In this document: positions 1-5,843 of the stretch, piece by piece
How the letters are laid out: each line of letters begins with the position of its first letter
How positions within the stretch are numbered: the first letter of the stretch is position 1
Assembly (NCBI GenBank): GCA_021779655.1
Contig: JAJYAF010000118.1
Location: 1-6,760, forward strand
Reading direction: 5' to 3'
Length of the DNA: 6,760 bases
Origin: Pseudomonadota bacterium
GTDB lineage: Bacteria; Pseudomonadota; Alphaproteobacteria; Acetobacterales; Acetobacteraceae
Position numbers and translations under genes: made by a program
Notes under the pieces: model-generated
What the model was told of the DNA's origin: nothing
Database searches by the model: none
The model's input: only the letters and a program-made list of their open reading frames with translations

Positions 1-76
1 TCAAACCAGGGGTGTTCGGTGAATGCTGTATATGGCCTTCCGGTAAAGCCATGCCAGCGGGTCGAGGTGGAGAGGG

Positions 77-2008
77 ATGAGTCAGTCCGACCGTAGCGCC
101 ACGCTTGTCGCCATCGCGAAAAACGAGAGCTTCTACCTCCTGGAGTGGATCGCCCACCATTTCATCGTGGGGTTCCAGCGGATCATCGTCTTCGATAACG
201 ACAGTTCCGATCGCAGCTTGGAGCTTTTGACCAGGATTGCCGAACTGGAGCCGCGGCTTACCGTGATCGACTGGCCAACGCCACCAAACGGTTCGCCCCA
301 GGAAACCGCGTATAATCATGCCGTGGGGTTGGCTTCTACCGAATGGATCGCGTTCCTCGATATCGATGAATTCCTTGTGCCCTGGCAACACCGGCATATT
401 GCGGATTATCTGGCCACCCTGCCCGCGGATGTTTCCGAGGTGCACGTGAACTGGCGGGGATTTGGCTCAGCGGGCGTAACCGGCCTCGATTACGGGCTTG
501 TGACGGAAACGTTCACGGCCTGCTCGCCCGCCGAATGGAGCAACAACTTGCATTATAAATCGCTCGTCAGGCGCGACGCGGTTAGGCAGGTGTTCATCCA
601 TTTCGCCGCTGTGGGATACGGCCGGCGCTGCCTGAGCGATTTCTCCGATGTCGCGCCCGACAATATCGGTATCGCGAGCAAGGCGGTGTATCGGGGAATT
701 CAGATCAACCATTATCAATGCAAGACCTATCCGGAATTCCGGCGGCGGATGAACAATGGCGGGGCCTATGCCGGGCTGGACGAAGCCCATAAGTTTCGGG
801 AGGGTGGCTACGAGAGGTTCGTCGAACTGGACCAGAACGCTACGCGCGACGATAGCATCGTGCAATTCGTGGATCAGACACGGCTTGCCATGGAGACGTT
901 CGAGAAATTCCTTCCAGACGATCTGAACGTGGCGAGCATGAAATCCACCTGGCTTGCGCAGATAAGTGCCAATGCCGTCTTCCGCTCGGAAATAAGCAAT
1001 CCGATGATCTTTTTAACGTGGCATGGAACGCTTTTGTGCCGGCCGCGAACCGGACCGGAGCTTGCGCAGGGAAATTTTTTCAGCCACGGACCGGATCTGG
1101 TTCCGGTGGCGGTATCGGGTATCGGGTCCCCTGGGGAAGCTTCTCCGGTCTGCCTCGAAGGCAGGCTTTTGCAGGAAGCCGTATTGCCCGGGAATTTTCC
1201 ATTTCAACGCGCCGAAATGATTGCGGATCAAACCGACAGAGTCGTTTTCCTGCGTTATCACGGCTATTTTCTTGCCGCCCATGCAGGGGGGGCTTTGACA
1301 CTCTGGGCCAGCGTAAATGATTCAGCGCGTTTCCTCCCGTTGGACGACGCCGCGACCAGCGCGCTCAATGCGTTGAAGGCGAAGGCATGGCGTCTGCAAG
1401 ATTCCGCGCAAATCATCCCACCCGGACAAATTCGCATCGGTACCGGCTTCATGCTTCATATAGGCGAACTCCGTGTTGATCTGCGGTCCTTCGCGGCGCA
1501 GGCGCCGGCGGTGGACGCGGACGAGATCGTCTTGCGGCTTGCCGGTGGCAGCAGCAGAATCCTCGTAACGGTCCCTGGCTGGCGTGCGACGATAGCGGCA
1601 CATTGCTGGCGCGCACTGGAAGATGGCAGTCAGACATTGCAGCAAATCGTGCCTCTCCTGCTGCAAGCGGGATTCGAGGGTTATGGAGTTGATTTTCGGG
1701 AGCGAAGCGCCCGCTTTCATCTGACCGATGGCGGGAGCCTGCGGCTGAACACCACGGGACTGGATACGACGCCGGACCGGCGGTTCGATCTCCCGGAAAT
1801 TGTCGCCGCGGTCCGGCGGGCGCGGCAAAACTTGCCCGAAGAAGACCATGCGGGCTTCTGCCGGCAACTCGCGGCGGCCGGGTGCGCCGGTTATATCGTC
1901 TCATTTCCGGCGATGCGGATTTTGTATTACAGCCGCCATGCGGAGACATTGGTGGAGCAGTTCTCCCTCGCCTCCTCCGGGGAGCAGCAGGAGATTCAGG
2001 AGAACTGA
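77..2008 (+). CDS. Glycosyltransferase family 2-like protein with long unassigned C-terminal half
   Basis: The product is 643 residues. Residues 1 to about 285 resemble the Glyco_tranf_2_4 / GT92-like group of GT-A glycosyltransferases. Visible marks are K15-N16-E17 and E23-W24 of the first strand and helix, the nucleotide-sugar loop DNDSSD at 40-45, and the metal-binding D95-I-D97 followed by EF, in the typical FLDIDEFLVP context. This predicts transfer of a sugar from a nucleotide-sugar donor, perhaps to a surface polysaccharide; donor and acceptor cannot be read from sequence. I see no signal peptide or membrane segment, so it is probably cytoplasmic or peripheral. Residues about 295-643 match no family I recognise but contain two apparent repeat pairs (HG-centred at 310-320 and 389-399; AG..GY.V.F at 531-540 and 601-610). 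The ATG has GAGG and GGAG at 64-72, 4-9 bases upstream. Bases 1-76 hold no other gene I can support. The N-terminal call is fairly sure; the C-terminal role is unknown. Confidence 0.85.
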   Translation: MSQSDRSATLVAIAKNESFYLLEWIAHHFIVGFQRIIVFDNDSSDRSLELLTRIAELEPRLTVIDWPTPPNGSPQETAYNHAVGLASTEWIAFLDIDEFLVPWQHRHIADYLATLPADVSEVHVNWRGFGSAGVTGLDYGLVTETFTACSPAEWSNNLHYKSLVRRDAVRQVFIHFAAVGYGRRCLSDFSDVAPDNIGIASKAVYRGIQINHYQCKTYPEFRRRMNNGGAYAGLDEAHKFREGGYERFVELDQNATRDDSIVQFVDQTRLAMETFEKFLPDDLNVASMKSTWLAQISANAVFRSEISNPMIFLTWHGTLLCRPRTGPELAQGNFFSHGPDLVPVAVSGIGSPGEASPVCLEGRLLQEAVLPGNFPFQRAEMIADQTDRVVFLRYHGYFLAAHAGGALTLWASVNDSARFLPLDDAATSALNALKAKAWRLQDSAQIIPPGQIRIGTGFMLHIGELRVDLRSFAAQAPAVDADEIVLRLAGGSSRILVTVPGWRATIAAHCWRALEDGSQTLQQIVPLLLQAGFEGYGVDFRERSARFHLTDGGSLRLNTTGLDTTPDRRFDLPEIVAAVRRARQNLPEEDHAGFCRQLAAAGCAGYIVSFPAMRILYYSRHAETLVEQFSLASSGEQQEIQEN

Positions 2009-2010
2009 AA

Positions 2011-2049
2011 CCGGGCTTGAACCGTCGGGGACGGAAGCCCAGGTTTGGG
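2011..2049 (+). terminator. Probable intrinsic terminator of the glycosyltransferase gene
   Basis: Starting within a few bases of the TGA stop, GGGCTT (2013-2018) pairs with AAGCCC (2035-2040), and inside it CCGTC (2022-2026) pairs with GACGG (2030-2034). This gives 11 base pairs with a three-base bulge (GAA) on the 5' side and a GGG loop. CC at 2011-2012 can add two pairs with GG at 2042-2043 across one bulged A. The following tract is only moderately T-rich (TTTGGGTT from 2044), so termination may be incomplete. The hairpin itself is clear; its function is inferred from its position between two genes. Confidence 0.6.
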
Positions 2050-2108
2050 TTAAGAAACCGGCCACGTCCTGATTCGCCAAATCCAATCCTTTCGTGGCAT
2101 GCCCGGTC

Positions 2109-2114
2109 TATATT
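2109..2114 (+). promoter_or_regulatory. Candidate -10 element for the exporter gene
   Basis: TATATT at 2109-2114 is the best sigma-70 -10 match in the spacer. It would place a transcript start about 33 bases before the GTG start codon at 2154. No convincing -35 lies 16-18 bases upstream (ATCCTT at 2086-2091 is poor), so this is tentative. The terminator-like hairpin upstream makes an independent promoter likely somewhere in 2050-2140. Confidence 0.25.
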
Positions 2115-2141
2115 GGATCTCAAAAGCGATGGTTACAGTGC

Positions 2142-2149
2142 GGGAGGGG
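2142..2149 (+). promoter_or_regulatory. Shine-Dalgarno site that decides the exporter start
   Basis: GGGAGGGG ends four bases before GTG at 2154, with the GGAGG core about 6 bases from it. The frame is also open from a GTG at 2094, but that codon lacks a good purine tract. The extra 20 residues it would add are polar and cysteine-containing, unlike the start of a membrane transporter of this family. Confidence 0.6.
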
Positions 2150-2153
2150 CAAC

Positions 2154-3104
2154 GTGCCCACAAGCCGGATTTTGACGCGCAAAAGCCTTTTAGGCCACAT
2201 GACCGGACCCGGCCTTGTCATGGGCTCCATGTTCAGCTCGCAGCTCGGGGCGGTGGTCGCTGTGCCGCTCATGCTGAAGCATGGCTCCTTCGGCATTTCC
2301 GCGATGCGGCTGCTGTTCGCGGCCATCTTCAGCCTGGCGTTGGCGCGGCCTGATTTCAGGAAGTTCAGCCGAAGCCAGTGGCGTGCCGGTATTTCTCTGG
2401 GTGTGGTCATGGCGGTGATGACCATGTGCTATTTTACCGCGGTGGCGATGATCCCGATTGGTCCGGCAATCACAATCGATTTTCTCGGGCCGCTCGGCAT
2501 TGCCGTTATTGCATTAAAAGGCTGGCCGCGCGTGGTTTTACCGCTGCTCGCGGCCTGCGGCGTGCTGGCTATGGCTTATGGCGCCCATGGATGGCTGTTC
2601 AATCCGGAAGGCATCCTCTTCGCCCTGGGCGCGGCCTCCGGATGGGCGGGCTATATCGTGCTGATGCGCCATGTGGGGCGGCTTTTTTCGGCGCAGGAAG
2701 GGCTGTGCCTTTCTTTTACCGTTGCCGCCATCGTCGCGGTGCCGGTGGCCTGCGCTCTGGACCCGCCGGTACACTGGCTTGGTCAGTGGCCGGCCGTGGC
2801 CGGCTTGGCACTGCTTTCTCCTCTGCTCCCTTTTGCGTTGGAAATGGCCGCGCTTCGGCGGATCGAAATGGGAACGTTCAGCATCCTCATGAGCCTCGAA
2901 CCGGCGATCGGGACCATGCTTGGATTCTTCATTCTCGGGCAGGTATTGTGGACGCGGCAGGCGCTGGGTGTCCTGGCCGTTACGGTGGCCAGCATCGCCG
3001 CGGTTACCCTGTCTTCCCTCAGCCACTTCCGGCTGCGCAACCTGCGCGACCAGCCGGATAAAGCCCGCGACACGGTGTCACCCTGTACCACACCGGGCGA
3101 ATAG
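2154..3104 (+). CDS. EamA/DMT-superfamily inner-membrane exporter, RhtA-like
   Basis: From the GTG at 2154 the product is 316 residues, near the roughly 295-residue length of E. coli RhtA, the threonine/homoserine exporter. About ten hydrophobic segments can be drawn, near residues 18-40, 46-64, 79-99, 102-120, 126-143, 152-170, 183-201, 212-228, 243-261 and 269-288, forming two EamA repeats in the inner membrane. Family-like stretches are DFLGPLG (109-115), LPFALEMAALRR (225-236) and ILMSLEPAIG (244-253). The likely role is efflux of amino acids or related metabolites; the substrate is not certain. Where most EamA proteins have Gly-Glu after the eighth or ninth helix, this one has G262-Q263. 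The hydrophilic tail from about 291 is cytosolic and rich in Arg and Asp. It stands alone between the terminator hairpin and the Ku gene. An upstream in-frame GTG at 2094 would give 336 residues. Confidence 0.85.
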   Translation: MPTSRILTRKSLLGHMTGPGLVMGSMFSSQLGAVVAVPLMLKHGSFGISAMRLLFAAIFSLALARPDFRKFSRSQWRAGISLGVVMAVMTMCYFTAVAMIPIGPAITIDFLGPLGIAVIALKGWPRVVLPLLAACGVLAMAYGAHGWLFNPEGILFALGAASGWAGYIVLMRHVGRLFSAQEGLCLSFTVAAIVAVPVACALDPPVHWLGQWPAVAGLALLSPLLPFALEMAALRRIEMGTFSILMSLEPAIGTMLGFFILGQVLWTRQALGVLAVTVASIAAVTLSSLSHFRLRNLRDQPDKARDTVSPCTTPGE

Positions 3105-3177
3105 TTCCGTTTTTCTCTGCAAAGCGGCGCTTGACGCGGCGTGCCGAAGACCCAAGTTTTAAGCTCTGCTGAACCAG

Positions 3178-3193
3178 ACCCTGCCAGGAGGGT
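3178..3193 (+). promoter_or_regulatory. Orphan Shine-Dalgarno-like AGGAGGG inside a small hairpin upstream of Ku
   Basis: AGGAGGG at 3186-3192 is a near-perfect ribosome binding sequence, but the codon touching it (TTG at 3193, in frame with Ku) has no spacer, and no ATG or GTG lies 5-10 bases downstream in any frame. ACCCT at 3178-3182 can pair with AGGGT at 3189-3193 around a six-base loop, which would hide part of it. It may be a relic or a regulatory element of the Ku leader, or chance. Confidence 0.3.
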
Positions 3194-3276
3194 TGAACTT
3201 TGCGGCCATATTGTCTCTGGTTTCGAACGACATGCCGATGCCTCTGGCCGCCCGGATTTTTCAGCGCGGACCGTGG

Positions 3277-4242
3277 ATGATGGCAAGGACGGCCGTACAG
3301 CGTAAGAAAACCATCCCGGAAAAGGCCACGCAAAAAAAGAGCGGCTCGGGGATAGATCAGCCATCCCGGACGAGAAAGCGGGAGGATGCGCAACCGTCCC
3401 GACCCGCGCGCGGGCGGGGCATATGGAGCGGACAGCTCCGCCTGGCCCTGGTTTCATTGCCGGTTGAACTGTTCCCCGCCGTAAAATCCGGTGCCCGGCT
3501 TGCGTTTCATCAAGTGGATGCGCAATCGCATAAGCGCATCCGCTACGAGAAGGTCGTCCCCGGAATTGGACGGGTCTCGCCGGAAAATATCGTCAAGGGT
3601 TTCGAACTGTCGAAAGGCAACTATGTCCTCGTTACCGACGAGGATATCGCCAAGGTAAAACTCGAGGCGACCAAGGTGATCGACCTGGTGCAGTTTGTCG
3701 ATTATTCTGAAATTGATCCGATATTCTTCGACAAGCCCTATTACGTGGTGCCGCAAGGCAAGCTTGCGATGGAGGCCTATACCGTTCTGCGTGACGCGAT
3801 GCGGACGACCGGCAAAATGGGTATCGGCCAGTTTGTCATGCGCGGACGCGAATATGTTGCCGCGCTGCGGCCCTGCGGGCTGGGATTGATGCTCGAAACA
3901 TTGCGATTCAGTGATGAAGTGCGCGCCTCCGCGCCGTTTTTCGCGGATATCCGAGAGGTCGACTCCGATCCTGAACTGCTCGATATGGCGAAGGATCTGA
4001 TCAAACGAAAAACCAGGAAATTCGTACCCGGCCAATTCCATGATCAGTACACGGAAGCGCTGCGATCCTTGATAGACGCGAAATCGAAACATCAGATCCC
4101 GGTTGAGGATAATGCGGAACGGCAGGAAGATGGCGGCAATGTAATCAACCTGGTGGACGCGCTGCGACGCAGTATCAAGGAGAATGCGGGAGAAGCGGCC
4201 GAACTTAAATCCGGTTCCGCCGCGAAGCGGCGCAAGGCATAG
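3277..4242 (+). CDS. ku: Non-homologous end joining DNA end-binding protein Ku
   Basis: Bacterial Ku is a homodimeric ring that threads onto double-strand break ends and recruits a ligase. From ATG 3277 the product is 321 residues. The Ku core begins near G48 (IWSGQLRLALVSLPVEL) and continues with IRYEKVVPGIG (88-98), the stretch at 146-159 with FFDKPYYVVP, and LRPCGLGLMLETLR. The C-terminal INLVDALRRSI (290-300) and basic KRRK tail (317-320) match the conserved Ku tail that contacts LigD or DNA in studied bacteria. Residues 1-47 are a Lys/Arg-rich, low-complexity extension that most bacterial Ku proteins lack. The start is uncertain: the frame is open from TTG 3193 (349 residues) with further ATGs at 3232, 3238 and 3280. 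ATG 3277 is preferred because GCGGA ends 6 bases before it. The gene converges with the ligase gene, 20 bases between stops. No ligD is in the window. Function sure, start not. Confidence 0.93.
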   Translation: MMARTAVQRKKTIPEKATQKKSGSGIDQPSRTRKREDAQPSRPARGRGIWSGQLRLALVSLPVELFPAVKSGARLAFHQVDAQSHKRIRYEKVVPGIGRVSPENIVKGFELSKGNYVLVTDEDIAKVKLEATKVIDLVQFVDYSEIDPIFFDKPYYVVPQGKLAMEAYTVLRDAMRTTGKMGIGQFVMRGREYVAALRPCGLGLMLETLRFSDEVRASAPFFADIREVDSDPELLDMAKDLIKRKTRKFVPGQFHDQYTEALRSLIDAKSKHQIPVEDNAERQEDGGNVINLVDALRRSIKENAGEAAELKSGSAAKRRKA

Positions 4243-4262
4243 ACCTCGCGCCCGGCCTTCGA

Positions 4263-5834
4263 CTAAGCCATCAAGGCAATGACGGTTTCCAGCCTGTCAG
4301 CCTCGAGCGCCGGCTTGTCGGTTCTTATTCGTAATATTCTGGGAAAACGCAGCGCCACGCCGGATTTATGGCGTGCGGATTTTTGTGCCGCATCGAAGCC
4401 GACTTCAAAAACCAGTTCTTTTTCCACCTCGCGTACCGGACCGAAGCGGGCAATCGTGTGGTTCCGTATCCATCGGTCCAGAAACAGAAGTTCACGGTCG
4501 GTATAGCCGGAATAGGCTTTGCCGATGGGGACGAGTTCGCCGTGTTCGTTCCATACACCGAATGTATAATCCGAGTAGAGGGAAGAGCGCTTGCCATGGC
4601 CGCGCTGGGCATACATCAGTACCGTATCGACACTCAGCGGCTCCCGCTTCCATTTCCACCACAGGCCTTTTGGCCGTCCGGAAAGATAGGGCGAATCCGC
4701 GCGCTTGAGCATCAGCCCTTCGATCGCGGCTTCGCGGGCGCCGCCATGCAAGGCGATAAGGTCATGCTGGTTCGCAAACCGGACCAAGGGTGAAAGTTCC
4801 ATATGCCGGGGCCGTCTATCGGCATGGAAGGCTTCAAGGCGCCGGCGCCGTTGGTCGAAAGGAAGCCCGCGCAGATCGTGCCCGTCTTCGAACAGGATGT
4901 CATACAGCCGTATGCCGGCGGGGAATTCCCGTAACATGGCGGCCGAAACGTTCTTGCGGTTCAGCCGCTGCTGCAGGTCCGAAAAAGGCGCGATTTTGCC
5001 CTCACGGATCACCAGCAGCTCGCCGTCCAGCACCGCGTGGAAGGCCAGGGCATCCAGGATTTCCGGAAAGGCGCGCGAGATATCCTCCGCGGTGCGGGAA
5101 TAGATGCGCCTGCCTTGCGGCGTGGCCACGAGCTGAACGCGGATGCCGTCCCATTTCCATTCGGCGCGATAAGCGGGCAGGTCCAGGCTTGCCAGCTCCT
5201 TCGCCTCGATCGGATGCGCCAGCATCACCGGCCGGAAAACCGGCTTTTCCGTCACCGATGGACGTGGCCCGTGCTTTTCCAGCCAGGCGAACAGATCGGG
5301 ATAAGGCGGCTCCAGGCCATGCCAGATTTCGTCGATCTCTTCCACGGTAACGCCGCCCAGCTCGGCCAGCGCGATTTTCGCCAATCGCAGGCTGGCGCCG
5401 ACGCGCAGGCCGCCGCCTCCGGTGACCAGCTTGATGATCGCGATACGGGTGGGCACATCGGAACCGTCCAGCCAGCCAGCCACGAGCGCCGGTATGGCTT
5501 CCCGTCTTGCGGCGCCCAGCGCGGTGACGATCTCGGCAAGCTCCGGTGAAGCACCGTGGGCCGTATCCGGCCAGATCAAGGCAATCGTCTCCGCCAGGTC
5601 GCCCACGAAATCATAGGAGAGATTGAACAGCTCCGGGTCGATGCGGGTTTCCACCATGGCACGCAAGGCGGCGGGCCTGGCGCCGGGGAAATCCAGCGCT
5701 CCGGCGAGGGTTGCAAGCGCGTAACCCCGCTCAGGGTCCGGACGGGCGGCGAAGTAAGCGCGCAGCAGGGCGATTTTCGTATTGCGGGCGGGAGAGAAAA
5801 GCAGGCGCTCCAGCAGTTCGGCAAAGGCCTTCAT
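4263..5834 (-). CDS. ATP-dependent DNA ligase, cisplatin-damage-response type
   Basis: The enzyme seals nicks by forming a ligase-AMP intermediate, transferring AMP to the 5' phosphate and joining the strand. The product is 523 residues. Residues 1-200 form the N-terminal DNA-binding domain, beginning with FAELLERLLFSPARNTK and including YDFVGDLAETIALIWP (74-89), both typical of the bacterial ligase group paired with an exonuclease. Catalytic motifs are all present: motif I K227-W-D-G-I-R232 with the adenylated lysine, SR (246-247), LDGEL (269-273), EGLMLKR (372-378), WWKWK (392-396), and the OB-fold end with RFPR (496-499) and RIRTDK (502-507). Unlike LigD there is no polymerase or phosphoesterase domain. 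The ATG at 5834 lies 9 bases after the exonuclease stop, so the two are surely co-transcribed and perhaps translationally coupled; no strong ribosome site precedes it (GAAGAA only, rather far). No sign of truncation. Confidence 0.95.
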   Translation of the reverse strand: MKAFAELLERLLFSPARNTKIALLRAYFAARPDPERGYALATLAGALDFPGARPAALRAMVETRIDPELFNLSYDFVGDLAETIALIWPDTAHGASPELAEIVTALGAARREAIPALVAGWLDGSDVPTRIAIIKLVTGGGGLRVGASLRLAKIALAELGGVTVEEIDEIWHGLEPPYPDLFAWLEKHGPRPSVTEKPVFRPVMLAHPIEAKELASLDLPAYRAEWKWDGIRVQLVATPQGRRIYSRTAEDISRAFPEILDALAFHAVLDGELLVIREGKIAPFSDLQQRLNRKNVSAAMLREFPAGIRLYDILFEDGHDLRGLPFDQRRRRLEAFHADRRPRHMELSPLVRFANQHDLIALHGGAREAAIEGLMLKRADSPYLSGRPKGLWWKWKREPLSVDTVLMYAQRGHGKRSSLYSDYTFGVWNEHGELVPIGKAYSGYTDRELLFLDRWIRNHTIARFGPVREVEKELVFEVGFDAAQKSARHKSGVALRFPRILRIRTDKPALEADRLETVIALMA

Positions 5835-5843
5835 GCGCGCCCG

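Noticed and set aside
24..34. TATATG near 29-34 as a -10 for the glycosyltransferase gene
   Set aside because: No -35 match at suitable distance, and too little upstream sequence is in the window to judge.
2081..2118. Inverted repeat ATCCAAT / ATTGGAT (2081-2087 and 2112-2118) flanking the candidate -10, as a possible operator
   Set aside because: A 7-base inverted match with a 24-base gap is expected by chance about that often in a spacer of this length; nothing else supports an operator.
1449..2123. Long open frame on the minus strand opposite the glycosyltransferase (224 codons)
   Set aside because: It is Pro/Arg-rich with no recognisable domain and lies antisense to a convincing gene, as expected for a shadow frame in GC-rich DNA.
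3073..3115. Hairpin CGGTGT / ACACCG at the end of the exporter gene with TTTTT downstream, as a terminator
   Set aside because: The T-run begins about 15 bases after the stem and the loop is 11 bases, so it does not fit an intrinsic terminator.
3131..3163. TTGACG at 3131-3136 as the -35 of a ku promoter
   Set aside because: No acceptable -10 lies 16-18 bases downstream; the T/A-rich TTTTAA at 3157 is 20 bases away.
3311..3371. CATCCCGGA occurring twice in the Ku N-terminal region as a direct repeat
   Set aside because: The copies are nine bases, in different reading frames and without further similarity around them, so chance is sufficient.
2783..3457. Minus-strand open frame spanning the exporter end and the Ku start (224 codons)
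   Set aside because: Composition is typical of antisense noise, it overlaps two genes with clear homology, and no ribosome site or domain supports it.
4255..4277. GCCTT / AAGGC inverted repeat between ku and the ligase as a bidirectional terminator
   Set aside because: Only five pairs, a 13-base loop and no T-tract on either strand.
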